This document shows positions 48,782 through 62,668 of a stretch of 64,000 nt of DNA, in pieces. The stretch comes from Aristolochia californica. Its lineage: Eukaryota > Streptophyta > Magnoliopsida > Piperales > Aristolochiaceae. Below the pieces are notes generated by a model that was not told the origin of the DNA, did not search any database, and saw nothing but the letters and a program-made list of their open reading frames with translations. Positions within the stretch are counted from its first letter, which is position 1, and each line of letters begins with the position of its first letter. Location: NCBI GenBank assembly GCA_029961685.1, contig JARWKL010000006.1, positions 19,717,276-19,781,275 on the forward strand, given 5' to 3'. The position numbers were made by a program, and so were the translations under genes.

Positions 48782-51700
48782 AATTTTATAGGAAAGGGAC
48801 TTCTAACTAATCCCAACATGCTTTATGTGTGGTGGATGTGCATGCCACAAGCAAGTTGAGGATGCAAGTGGCCTAATGATCCAAAAATTAGGGGGAGTTG
48901 AAAAAGTCCAATTCTCATGTGGTTGGATATTTACCAACCCACTTTTTGCTTATCCTTAAAAATCACTTTTTGCTTTTTGGAATTATCTCTCTCAGCATTT
49001 GTGCATTTCCATTTGGGATGTTCAAATTTTTTTTTTTTTTCGGGTCCAAAGTTGTGCTCTCCCATTTTTCCTCGTAAACAAAATAGATATAAGATCGCAA
49101 CAAAACGAAAATTTTAGAGTTCATGTGTGCAAAAAAGTTTCGATAACCATAGATAATTATTTCAGGCACTAAAAATGAGCCCCAAAATCCATGTTTGGGA
49201 AATTCCACTAGTACAACCCCCTAAAAATAGCTTGGTGGAATTTTATAAGAAAGGGACTTCTAACTGATCCCAACATGCTTTAAGTGTGGTGGATGTGCAT
49301 GCCACAAGCATGTTGAGGATGCAAGTGGCCTAATGATCAAAAAATTAGGGGGACTAGAAAAAATCAAATTCTCAAGTGGTTGGATATTTACCAACCCACT
49401 TTTTGCCTATCCTTAAAAATCACTTTTTGCTTTGTGGAATTATCTCTCTCAGCATTTGTGCATTTCAATTTGGGATGTTCAAATTTTTTTTTTTTGGGTC
49501 CAAACTTGTGCTCTCCCATTTTTCCTCGTAAACAAAATAGATATAAGATTGCCACCAAACGAAAATTTTAGAGTTCATGTGTGCAAAAAAAATTCGAAAA
49601 CTATAGAGAATTATTTCGGGCACTACAAATGAACCCCAAAATCCATGTTAGGGAAATTCCACTAGTACAACCCCCTAATAATAGCTTGGTGGAATTTTAT
49701 AGGAAAGGGACTTCTAACTGATCCCAACATGCTTTAAGTGTGGTGGATGTGCATGCCACATGCATGTTGAGTTTGCAAGTGGCCTAATGATCCAAAAATT
49801 AGGGGGAGTAGAAAAAATCAAATTCTCAAGTGGTTGGATATTTACCAACCCACTTTTTGCTTTTTGGAATTATCTCTCTCAGCATTTGTGCCTTTCCATT
49901 TGGGATGTTCAAATTTTTTTTTTTTTCGGGTCCAAACTTGTGCTCTCCCATTTTTCCTCGTAAACAAAAAAGATATAAGATCGCAACAAAACGAAAATTT
50001 TAGAGTTCATGTGTGCAAAAAAAATTCGAAAACTATAGAGAATTATTTCAGGCACTAAAAATGAGCCCCAAAATCCATGTTTGGGAAATTCCACTAGTAC
50101 AACCCCCTAATAATAGCTTGGTGGAATTTTATAGGAAAGGGACTTCTAACTAATCCCAACATGCTTTATGTGTGGTGGATGTGCATGCCACAAGCAAGTT
50201 GAGGATGCAAGTGGCCTAATGATCCAAAAATTAGGGGGAGTTGAAAAAGTCCAATTCTCATGTGGTTGGATATTTACCAACCCACTTTTTGCTTATCCTT
50301 AAAAATCACTTTTTGCTTTTTGGAATTATCTCTCTCAGCATTTGTGCATTTCCATTTGGGATGTTCAAATTTTTTTTTTTTTTCGGGTCCAAAGTTGTGC
50401 TCTCCCATTTTTCCTCGTAAACAAAATAGATATAAGATCGCAACAAAACGAAAATTTTAGAGTTCATGTGTGCAAAAAAGTTTCGATAACCATAGATAAT
50501 TATTTCAGGCACTAAAAATGAGCCCCAAAATCCATGTTTGGGAAATTCCACTAGTACAACCCCCTAAAAATAGCTTGGTGGAATTTTATAAGAAAGGGAC
50601 TTCTAACTGATCCCAACATGCTTTAAGTGTGGTGGATGTGCATGCCACAAGCATGTTGAGGATGCAAGTGGCCTAATGATCAAAAAATTAGGGGGACTAG
50701 AAAAAATCAAATTCTCAAGTGGTTGGATATTTACCAACCCACTTTTTGCCTATCCTTAAAAATCACTTTTTGCTTTGTGGAATTATCTCTCTCAGCATTT
50801 GTGCATTTCAATTTGGGATGTTCAAATTTTTTTTTTTTGGGTCCAAACTTGTGCTCTCCCATTTTTCCTCGTAAACAAAATAGATATAAGATTGCCACCA
50901 AACGAAAATTTTAGAGTTCATGTGTGCAAAAAAAATTCGAAAACTATAGAGAATTATTTCGGGCACTACAAATGAACCCCAAAATCCATGTTAGGGAAAT
51001 TCCACTAGTACAACCCCCTAATAATAGCTTGGTGGAATTTTATAGGAAAGGGACTTCTAACTGATCCCAACATGCTTTAAGTGTGGTGGATGTGCATGCC
51101 ACATGCATGTTGAGTTTGCAAGTGGCCTAATGATCCAAAAATTAGGGGGAGTAGAAAAAATCAAATTCTCAAGTGGTTGGATATTTACCAACCCACTTTT
51201 TGCTTTTTGGAATTATCTCTCTCAGCATTTGTGCCTTTCCATTTGGGATGTTCAAATTTTTTTTTTTTTCGGGTCCAAACTTGTGCTCTCCCATTTTTCC
51301 TCGTAAACAAAAAAGATATAAGATCGCAACAAAACGAAAATTTTAGAGTTCATGTGTGCAAAAAAAATTCGAAAACTATAGAGAATTATTTCAGGCACTA
51401 AAAATGAGCCCCAAAATCCATGTTTGGGAAATTCCACTAGTACAACCCCCTAATAATAGCTTGGTGGAATTTTATAGGAAAGGGACTTCTAACTAATCCC
51501 AACATGCTTTATGTGTGGTGGATGTGCATGCCACAAGCAAGTTGAGGATGCAAGTGGCCTAATGATCCAAAAATTAGGGGGAGTTGAAAAAGTCCAATTC
51601 TCATGTGGTTGGATATTTACCAACCCACTTTTTGCTTATCCTTAAAAATCACTTTTTGCTTTTTGGAATTATCTCTCTCAGCATTTGTGCATTTCCATTT

Positions 51701-54700
51701 GGGATGTTCAAATTTTTTTTTTTTTTCGGGTCCAAAGTTGTGCTCTCCCATTTTTCCTCGTAAACAAAATAGATATAAGATCGCAACAAAACGAAAATTT
51801 TAGAGTTCATGTGTGCAAAAAAGTTTCGATAACCATAGATAATTATTTCAGGCACTAAAAATGAGCCCCAAAATCCATGTTTGGGAAATTCCACTAGTAC
51901 AACCCCCTAAAAATAGCTTGGTGGAATTTTATAAGAAAGGGACTTCTAACTGATCCCAACATGCTTTAAGTGTGGTGGATGTGCATGCCACAAGCATGTT
52001 GAGGATGCAAGTGGCCTAATGATCAAAAAATTAGGGGGACTAGAAAAAATCAAATTCTCAAGTGGTTGGATATTTACCAACCCACTTTTTGCCTATCCTT
52101 AAAAATCACTTTTTGCTTTGTGGAATTATCTCTCTCAGCATTTGTGCATTTCAATTTGGGATGTTCAAATTTTTTTTTTTTGGGTCCAAACTTGTGCTCT
52201 CCCATTTTTCCTCGTAAACAAAATAGATATAAGATTGCCACCAAACGAAAATTTTAGAGTTCATGTGTGCAAAAAAAATTCGAAAACTATAGAGAATTAT
52301 TTCGGGCACTACAAATGAACCCCAAAATCCATGTTAGGGAAATTCCACTAGTACAACCCCCTAATAATAGCTTGGTGGAATTTTATAGGAAAGGGACTTC
52401 TAACTGATCCCAACATGCTTTAAGTGTGGTGGATGTGCATGCCACATGCATGTTGAGTTTGCAAGTGGCCTAATGATCCAAAAATTAGGGGGAGTAGAAA
52501 AAATCAAATTCTCAAGTGGTTGGATATTTACCAACCCACTTTTTGCTTTTTGGAATTATCTCTCTCAGCATTTGTGCCTTTCCATTTGGGATGTTCAAAT
52601 TTTTTTTTTTTTCGGGTCCAAACTTGTGCTCTCCCATTTTTCCTCGTAAACAAAAAAGATATAAGATCGCAACAAAACGAAAATTTTAGAGTTCATGTGT
52701 GCAAAAAAAATTCGAAAACTATAGAGAATTATTTCAGGCACTAAAAATGAGCCCCAAAATCCATGTTTGGGAAATTCCACTAGTACAACCCCCTAATAAT
52801 AGCTTGGTGGAATTTTATAGGAAAGGGACTTCTAACTAATCCCAACATGCTTTATGTGTGGTGGATGTGCATGCCACAAGCAAGTTGAGGATGCAAGTGG
52901 CCTAATGATCCAAAAATTAGGGGGAGTTGAAAAAGTCCAATTCTCATGTGGTTGGATATTTACCAACCCACTTTTTGCTTATCCTTAAAAATCACTTTTT
53001 GCTTTTTGGAATTATCTCTCTCAGCATTTGTGCATTTCCATTTGGGATGTTCAAATTTTTTTTTTTTTTCGGGTCCAAAGTTGTGCTCTCCCATTTTTCC
53101 TCGTAAACAAAATAGATATAAGATCGCAACAAAACGAAAATTTTAGAGTTCATGTGTGCAAAAAAGTTTCGATAACCATAGATAATTATTTCAGGCACTA
53201 AAAATGAGCCCCAAAATCCATGTTTGGGAAATTCCACTAGTACAACCCCCTAAAAATAGCTTGGTGGAATTTTATAAGAAAGGGACTTCTAACTGATCCC
53301 AACATGCTTTAAGTGTGGTGGATGTGCATGCCACAAGCATGTTGAGGATGCAAGTGGCCTAATGATCAAAAAATTAGGGGGACTAGAAAAAATCAAATTC
53401 TCAAGTGGTTGGATATTTACCAACCCACTTTTTGCCTATCCTTAAAAATCACTTTTTGCTTTGTGGAATTATCTCTCTCAGCATTTGTGCATTTCAATTT
53501 GGGATGTTCAAATTTTTTTTTTTTGGGTCCAAACTTGTGCTCTCCCATTTTTCCTCGTAAACAAAATAGATATAAGATTGCCACCAAACGAAAATTTTAG
53601 AGTTCATGTGTGCAAAAAAAATTCGAAAACTATAGAGAATTATTTCGGGCACTACAAATGAACCCCAAAATCCATGTTAGGGAAATTCCACTAGTACAAC
53701 CCCCTAATAATAGCTTGGTGGAATTTTATAGGAAAGGGACTTCTAACTGATCCCAACATGCTTTAAGTGTGGTGGATGTGCATGCCACATGCATGTTGAG
53801 TTTGCAAGTGGCCTAATGATCCAAAAATTAGGGGGAGTAGAAAAAATCAAATTCTCAAGTGGTTGGATATTTACCAACCCACTTTTTGCTTTTTGGAATT
53901 ATCTCTCTCAGCATTTGTGCCTTTCCATTTGGGATGTTCAAATTTTTTTTTTTTTCGGGTCCAAACTTGTGCTCTCCCATTTTTCCTCGTAAACAAAAAA
54001 GATATAAGATCGCAACAAAACGAAAATTTTAGAGTTCATGTGTGCAAAAAAAATTCGAAAACTATAGAGAATTATTTCAGGCACTAAAAATGAGCCCCAA
54101 AATCCATGTTTGGGAAATTCCACTAGTACAACCCCCTAATAATAGCTTGGTGGAATTTTATAGGAAAGGGACTTCTAACTAATCCCAACATGCTTTATGT
54201 GTGGTGGATGTGCATGCCACAAGCAAGTTGAGGATGCAAGTGGCCTAATGATCCAAAAATTAGGGGGAGTTGAAAAAGTCCAATTCTCATGTGGTTGGAT
54301 ATTTACCAACCCACTTTTTGCTTATCCTTAAAAATCACTTTTTGCTTTTTGGAATTATCTCTCTCAGCATTTGTGCATTTCCATTTGGGATGTTCAAATT
54401 TTTTTTTTTTTTCGGGTCCAAAGTTGTGCTCTCCCATTTTTCCTCGTAAACAAAATAGATATAAGATCGCAACAAAACGAAAATTTTAGAGTTCATGTGT
54501 GCAAAAAAGTTTCGATAACCATAGATAATTATTTCAGGCACTAAAAATGAGCCCCAAAATCCATGTTTGGGAAATTCCACTAGTACAACCCCCTAAAAAT
54601 AGCTTGGTGGAATTTTATAAGAAAGGGACTTCTAACTGATCCCAACATGCTTTAAGTGTGGTGGATGTGCATGCCACAAGCATGTTGAGGATGCAAGTGG

Positions 54701-57700
54701 CCTAATGATCAAAAAATTAGGGGGACTAGAAAAAATCAAATTCTCAAGTGGTTGGATATTTACCAACCCACTTTTTGCCTATCCTTAAAAATCACTTTTT
54801 GCTTTGTGGAATTATCTCTCTCAGCATTTGTGCATTTCAATTTGGGATGTTCAAATTTTTTTTTTTTGGGTCCAAACTTGTGCTCTCCCATTTTTCCTCG
54901 TAAACAAAATAGATATAAGATTGCCACCAAACGAAAATTTTAGAGTTCATGTGTGCAAAAAAAATTCGAAAACTATAGAGAATTATTTCGGGCACTACAA
55001 ATGAACCCCAAAATCCATGTTAGGGAAATTCCACTAGTACAACCCCCTAATAATAGCTTGGTGGAATTTTATAGGAAAGGGACTTCTAACTGATCCCAAC
55101 ATGCTTTAAGTGTGGTGGATGTGCATGCCACATGCATGTTGAGTTTGCAAGTGGCCTAATGATCCAAAAATTAGGGGGAGTAGAAAAAATCAAATTCTCA
55201 AGTGGTTGGATATTTACCAACCCACTTTTTGCTTTTTGGAATTATCTCTCTCAGCATTTGTGCCTTTCCATTTGGGATGTTCAAATTTTTTTTTTTTTCG
55301 GGTCCAAACTTGTGCTCTCCCATTTTTCCTCGTAAACAAAAAAGATATAAGATCGCAACAAAACGAAAATTTTAGAGTTCATGTGTGCAAAAAAAATTCG
55401 AAAACTATAGAGAATTATTTCAGGCACTAAAAATGAGCCCCAAAATCCATGTTTGGGAAATTCCACTAGTACAACCCCCTAATAATAGCTTGGTGGAATT
55501 TTATAGGAAAGGGACTTCTAACTAATCCCAACATGCTTTATGTGTGGTGGATGTGCATGCCACAAGCAAGTTGAGGATGCAAGTGGCCTAATGATCCAAA
55601 AATTAGGGGGAGTTGAAAAAGTCCAATTCTCATGTGGTTGGATATTTACCAACCCACTTTTTGCTTATCCTTAAAAATCACTTTTTGCTTTTTGGAATTA
55701 TCTCTCTCAGCATTTGTGCATTTCCATTTGGGATGTTCAAATTTTTTTTTTTTTTCGGGTCCAAAGTTGTGCTCTCCCATTTTTCCTCGTAAACAAAATA
55801 GATATAAGATCGCAACAAAACGAAAATTTTAGAGTTCATGTGTGCAAAAAAGTTTCGATAACCATAGATAATTATTTCAGGCACTAAAAATGAGCCCCAA
55901 AATCCATGTTTGGGAAATTCCACTAGTACAACCCCCTAAAAATAGCTTGGTGGAATTTTATAAGAAAGGGACTTCTAACTGATCCCAACATGCTTTAAGT
56001 GTGGTGGATGTGCATGCCACAAGCATGTTGAGGATGCAAGTGGCCTAATGATCAAAAAATTAGGGGGACTAGAAAAAATCAAATTCTCAAGTGGTTGGAT
56101 ATTTACCAACCCACTTTTTGCCTATCCTTAAAAATCACTTTTTGCTTTGTGGAATTATCTCTCTCAGCATTTGTGCATTTCAATTTGGGATGTTCAAATT
56201 TTTTTTTTTTGGGTCCAAACTTGTGCTCTCCCATTTTTCCTCGTAAACAAAATAGATATAAGATTGCCACCAAACGAAAATTTTAGAGTTCATGTGTGCA
56301 AAAAAAATTCGAAAACTATAGAGAATTATTTCGGGCACTACAAATGAACCCCAAAATCCATGTTAGGGAAATTCCACTAGTACAACCCCCTAATAATAGC
56401 TTGGTGGAATTTTATAGGAAAGGGACTTCTAACTGATCCCAACATGCTTTAAGTGTGGTGGATGTGCATGCCACATGCATGTTGAGTTTGCAAGTGGCCT
56501 AATGATCCAAAAATTAGGGGGAGTAGAAAAAATCAAATTCTCAAGTGGTTGGATATTTACCAACCCACTTTTTGCTTTTTGGAATTATCTCTCTCAGCAT
56601 TTGTGCCTTTCCATTTGGGATGTTCAAATTTTTTTTTTTTTCGGGTCCAAACTTGTGCTCTCCCATTTTTCCTCGTAAACAAAAAAGATATAAGATCGCA
56701 ACAAAACGAAAATTTTAGAGTTCATGTGTGCAAAAAAAATTCGAAAACTATAGAGAATTATTTCAGGCACTAAAAATGAGCCCCAAAATCCATGTTTGGG
56801 AAATTCCACTAGTACAACCCCCTAATAATAGCTTGGTGGAATTTTATAGGAAAGGGACTTCTAACTAATCCCAACATGCTTTATGTGTGGTGGATGTGCA
56901 TGCCACAAGCAAGTTGAGGATGCAAGTGGCCTAATGATCCAAAAATTAGGGGGAGTTGAAAAAGTCCAATTCTCATGTGGTTGGATATTTACCAACCCAC
57001 TTTTTGCTTATCCTTAAAAATCACTTTTTGCTTTTTGGAATTATCTCTCTCAGCATTTGTGCATTTCCATTTGGGATGTTCAAATTTTTTTTTTTTTTCG
57101 GGTCCAAAGTTGTGCTCTCCCATTTTTCCTCGTAAACAAAATAGATATAAGATCGCAACAAAACGAAAATTTTAGAGTTCATGTGTGCAAAAAAGTTTCG
57201 ATAACCATAGATAATTATTTCAGGCACTAAAAATGAGCCCCAAAATCCATGTTTGGGAAATTCCACTAGTACAACCCCCTAAAAATAGCTTGGTGGAATT
57301 TTATAAGAAAGGGACTTCTAACTGATCCCAACATGCTTTAAGTGTGGTGGATGTGCATGCCACAAGCATGTTGAGGATGCAAGTGGCCTAATGATCAAAA
57401 AATTAGGGGGACTAGAAAAAATCAAATTCTCAAGTGGTTGGATATTTACCAACCCACTTTTTGCCTATCCTTAAAAATCACTTTTTGCTTTGTGGAATTA
57501 TCTCTCTCAGCATTTGTGCATTTCAATTTGGGATGTTCAAATTTTTTTTTTTTGGGTCCAAACTTGTGCTCTCCCATTTTTCCTCGTAAACAAAATAGAT
57601 ATAAGATTGCCACCAAACGAAAATTTTAGAGTTCATGTGTGCAAAAAAAATTCGAAAACTATAGAGAATTATTTCGGGCACTACAAATGAACCCCAAAAT

Positions 57701-60700
57701 CCATGTTAGGGAAATTCCACTAGTACAACCCCCTAATAATAGCTTGGTGGAATTTTATAGGAAAGGGACTTCTAACTGATCCCAACATGCTTTAAGTGTG
57801 GTGGATGTGCATGCCACATGCATGTTGAGTTTGCAAGTGGCCTAATGATCCAAAAATTAGGGGGAGTAGAAAAAATCAAATTCTCAAGTGGTTGGATATT
57901 TACCAACCCACTTTTTGCTTTTTGGAATTATCTCTCTCAGCATTTGTGCCTTTCCATTTGGGATGTTCAAATTTTTTTTTTTTTCGGGTCCAAACTTGTG
58001 CTCTCCCATTTTTCCTCGTAAACAAAAAAGATATAAGATCGCAACAAAACGAAAATTTTAGAGTTCATGTGTGCAAAAAAAATTCGAAAACTATAGAGAA
58101 TTATTTCAGGCACTAAAAATGAGCCCCAAAATCCATGTTTGGGAAATTCCACTAGTACAACCCCCTAATAATAGCTTGGTGGAATTTTATAGGAAAGGGA
58201 CTTCTAACTAATCCCAACATGCTTTATGTGTGGTGGATGTGCATGCCACAAGCAAGTTGAGGATGCAAGTGGCCTAATGATCCAAAAATTAGGGGGAGTT
58301 GAAAAAGTCCAATTCTCATGTGGTTGGATATTTACCAACCCACTTTTTGCTTATCCTTAAAAATCACTTTTTGCTTTTTGGAATTATCTCTCTCAGCATT
58401 TGTGCATTTCCATTTGGGATGTTCAAATTTTTTTTTTTTTTCGGGTCCAAAGTTGTGCTCTCCCATTTTTCCTCGTAAACAAAATAGATATAAGATCGCA
58501 ACAAAACGAAAATTTTAGAGTTCATGTGTGCAAAAAAGTTTCGATAACCATAGATAATTATTTCAGGCACTAAAAATGAGCCCCAAAATCCATGTTTGGG
58601 AAATTCCACTAGTACAACCCCCTAAAAATAGCTTGGTGGAATTTTATAAGAAAGGGACTTCTAACTGATCCCAACATGCTTTAAGTGTGGTGGATGTGCA
58701 TGCCACAAGCATGTTGAGGATGCAAGTGGCCTAATGATCAAAAAATTAGGGGGACTAGAAAAAATCAAATTCTCAAGTGGTTGGATATTTACCAACCCAC
58801 TTTTTGCCTATCCTTAAAAATCACTTTTTGCTTTGTGGAATTATCTCTCTCAGCATTTGTGCATTTCAATTTGGGATGTTCAAATTTTTTTTTTTTGGGT
58901 CCAAACTTGTGCTCTCCCATTTTTCCTCGTAAACAAAATAGATATAAGATTGCCACCAAACGAAAATTTTAGAGTTCATGTGTGCAAAAAAAATTCGAAA
59001 ACTATAGAGAATTATTTCGGGCACTACAAATGAACCCCAAAATCCATGTTAGGGAAATTCCACTAGTACAACCCCCTAATAATAGCTTGGTGGAATTTTA
59101 TAGGAAAGGGACTTCTAACTGATCCCAACATGCTTTAAGTGTGGTGGATGTGCATGCCACATGCATGTTGAGTTTGCAAGTGGCCTAATGATCCAAAAAT
59201 TAGGGGGAGTAGAAAAAATCAAATTCTCAAGTGGTTGGATATTTACCAACCCACTTTTTGCTTTTTGGAATTATCTCTCTCAGCATTTGTGCCTTTCCAT
59301 TTGGGATGTTCAAATTTTTTTTTTTTTCGGGTCCAAACTTGTGCTCTCCCATTTTTCCTCGTAAACAAAAAAGATATAAGATCGCAACAAAACGAAAATT
59401 TTAGAGTTCATGTGTGCAAAAAAAATTCGAAAACTATAGAGAATTATTTCAGGCACTAAAAATGAGCCCCAAAATCCATGTTTGGGAAATTCCACTAGTA
59501 CAACCCCCTAATAATAGCTTGGTGGAATTTTATAGGAAAGGGACTTCTAACTAATCCCAACATGCTTTATGTGTGGTGGATGTGCATGCCACAAGCAAGT
59601 TGAGGATGCAAGTGGCCTAATGATCCAAAAATTAGGGGGAGTTGAAAAAGTCCAATTCTCATGTGGTTGGATATTTACCAACCCACTTTTTGCTTATCCT
59701 TAAAAATCACTTTTTGCTTTTTGGAATTATCTCTCTCAGCATTTGTGCATTTCCATTTGGGATGTTCAAATTTTTTTTTTTTTTCGGGTCCAAAGTTGTG
59801 CTCTCCCATTTTTCCTCGTAAACAAAATAGATATAAGATCGCAACAAAACGAAAATTTTAGAGTTCATGTGTGCAAAAAAGTTTCGATAACCATAGATAA
59901 TTATTTCAGGCACTAAAAATGAGCCCCAAAATCCATGTTTGGGAAATTCCACTAGTACAACCCCCTAAAAATAGCTTGGTGGAATTTTATAAGAAAGGGA
60001 CTTCTAACTGATCCCAACATGCTTTAAGTGTGGTGGATGTGCATGCCACAAGCATGTTGAGGATGCAAGTGGCCTAATGATCAAAAAATTAGGGGGACTA
60101 GAAAAAATCAAATTCTCAAGTGGTTGGATATTTACCAACCCACTTTTTGCCTATCCTTAAAAATCACTTTTTGCTTTGTGGAATTATCTCTCTCAGCATT
60201 TGTGCATTTCAATTTGGGATGTTCAAATTTTTTTTTTTTGGGTCCAAACTTGTGCTCTCCCATTTTTCCTCGTAAACAAAATAGATATAAGATTGCCACC
60301 AAACGAAAATTTTAGAGTTCATGTGTGCAAAAAAAATTCGAAAACTATAGAGAATTATTTCGGGCACTACAAATGAACCCCAAAATCCATGTTAGGGAAA
60401 TTCCACTAGTACAACCCCCTAATAATAGCTTGGTGGAATTTTATAGGAAAGGGACTTCTAACTGATCCCAACATGCTTTAAGTGTGGTGGATGTGCATGC
60501 CACATGCATGTTGAGTTTGCAAGTGGCCTAATGATCCAAAAATTAGGGGGAGTAGAAAAAATCAAATTCTCAAGTGGTTGGATATTTACCAACCCACTTT
60601 TTGCTTTTTGGAATTATCTCTCTCAGCATTTGTGCCTTTCCATTTGGGATGTTCAAATTTTTTTTTTTTTCGGGTCCAAACTTGTGCTCTCCCATTTTTC

Positions 60701-61325
60701 CTCGTAAACAAAAAAGATATAAGATCGCAACAAAACGAAAATTTTAGAGTTCATGTGTGCAAAAAAAATTCGAAAACTATAGAGAATTATTTCAGGCACT
60801 AAAAATGAGCCCCAAAATCCATGTTTGGGAAATTCCACTAGTACAACCCCCTAATAATAGCTTGGTGGAATTTTATAGGAAAGGGACTTCTAACTAATCC
60901 CAACATGCTTTATGTGTGGTGGATGTGCATGCCACAAGCAAGTTGAGGATGCAAGTGGCCTAATGATCCAAAAATTAGGGGGAGTTGAAAAAGTCCAATT
61001 CTCATGTGGTTGGATATTTACCAACCCACTTTTTGCTTATCCTTAAAAATCACTTTTTGCTTTTTGGAATTATCTCTCTCAGCATTTGTGCATTTCCATT
61101 TGGGATGTTCAAATTTTTTTTTTTTTTCGGGTCCAAAGTTGTGCTCTCCCATTTTTCCTCGTAAACAAAATAGATATAAGATCGCAACAAAACGAAAATT
61201 TTAGAGTTCATGTGTGCAAAAAAGTTTCGATAACCATAGATAATTATTTCAGGCACTAAAAATGAGCCCCAAAATCCATGTTTGGGAAATTCCACTAGTA
61301 CAACCCCCTAAAAATAGCTTGGTGG

Positions 61326-62668
61326 AATTTTATAAGAAAGGGACTTCTAACTGATCCCAACATGCTTTAAGTGTGGTGGATGTGCATGCCACAAGCATGT
61401 TGAGGATGCAAGTGGCCTAATGATCAAAAAATTAGGGGGACTAGAAAAAATCAAATTCTCAAGTGGTTGGATATTTACCACCCACTTTTTGCCTATCCTT
61501 AAAAATCACTTTTGCTTTGTGGAATTATCTCTCTCAGCATTTGTGCATTTCAATTTGGGATGTTCAAATTTTTTTTTTTGGGTCCAAACTTGTGCTCTCC
61601 CATTTTTCCTCGTAAACAAAATAGATATAAGATTGCCACCAAACGAAAATTTTAGAGTTCATGTGTGCAAAAAAAAATTCGAAAACTATAGAGAATTATT
61701 TCGGGCACTACAAATGAACCCCAAAATCCATGTTAGCGGAAATTCCACTAGTACAACCCCCTAATAATAGCTTGGTGGAATTTTATAGGAAAGGGACTTC
61801 TAACTGATCCCAACATGCTTTAAGTGTGGTGGATGTGCATGCCACATGCATGTTGAGTTTGCAAGTGGCCTAATGATCCAAAAATTAGGGGGAGTAGAAA
61901 AAATCAAATTCTCAAGTGGTTGGATATTTACCAACCCACTTTTTGCTTTTTGGAATTATCTCTCTCAGCATTTGTGCCTTTCCATTTGGGATGTTCAAAT
62001 TTTTTTTTTTTTCGGGTCCAAACTTGTGCTCTCCCATTTTTCCTCGTAAACAAAAAAGATATAAGATCGCAACAAAACGAAAATTTTAGAGTTCATGTGT
62101 GCAAAAAAAATTCGAAAACTATAGAGAATTATTTCAGGCACTAAAAATGAGCCCCAAAATCCATGTTTGGGAAATTCCACTAGTACAACCCCCTAATAAT
62201 AGCTTGGTGGAATTTTATAGGAAAGGGACTTCTAACTAATCCCAACATGCTTTATGTGTGGTGGATGTGCATGCCACAAGCAAGTTGAGGATGCAAGTGG
62301 CCTAATGATCCAAAAATTAGGGGGAGTTGAAAAAGTCCAATTCTCATGTGGTTGGATATTTACCAACCCACTTTTTGCTTATCCTTAAAAATCACTTTTT
62401 GCTTTTTGGAATTATCTCTCTCAGCATTTGTGCATTTCCATTTGGGATGTTCAAATTTTTTTTTTTTTTTCGGGTCCAAAGTTGTGCTCTCCCATTTTTC
62501 CTCGTAAACAAAATAGATATAAGATCGCAACAAAACGAAAATTTTAGAGTTCATGTGTGCAAAAAAGTTTCGATAACCATAGATAATTATTTCAGGCACT
62601 AAAAATGAGCCCCAAAATCCATGTTTGGGAAATTCCACTAGTACAACCCCCTAAAAATAGCTTGGTGG
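61326..62668. repeat. Type II HOR with single-base indels
   Basis: Monomers are A 61326-61778 (453 bp), B 61779-62210 (432 bp) and C 62211-62668 (458 bp). A has lost an A near 61480 (TACCACCCAC, breaking the dyad) and a T near 61511, has an 11-T tract (61569-61579), one extra A near 61670 and an inserted C near 61737 (TTAGCGGAAA). C has a 15-T tract (62456-62470). The indels cancel, so the unit still sums to 1343 bp. The substitution markers are all type II. Confidence 0.92.

Larger units (their letters stand above)
22379..61325. repeat. Type II HOR block, 29 units of exactly 1343 bp
   Basis: Unit starts are 22379 + 1343k for k = 0 to 28, and each unit is A 454, B 432, C 457. Fixed type II bases by offset are A12, G236, G380, C654, G939, T1189 and A1330. 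After 25065 I found only five copies with any change: T at 27139 and 35197, and G at 40332, 44361 and 48390. The first two units carry a few more: C-to-T at 22594, C-to-A at 23243, T-to-C at 23954 and T-to-A at 24987. No unit differs in length. Confidence 0.95.

Noticed and set aside
61420..61764. The longest ORF, 114 codons
   Set aside because: It exists only because single-base deletions in this one A monomer fuse frames that are separate in every other copy. It is a by-product of the indel cluster.
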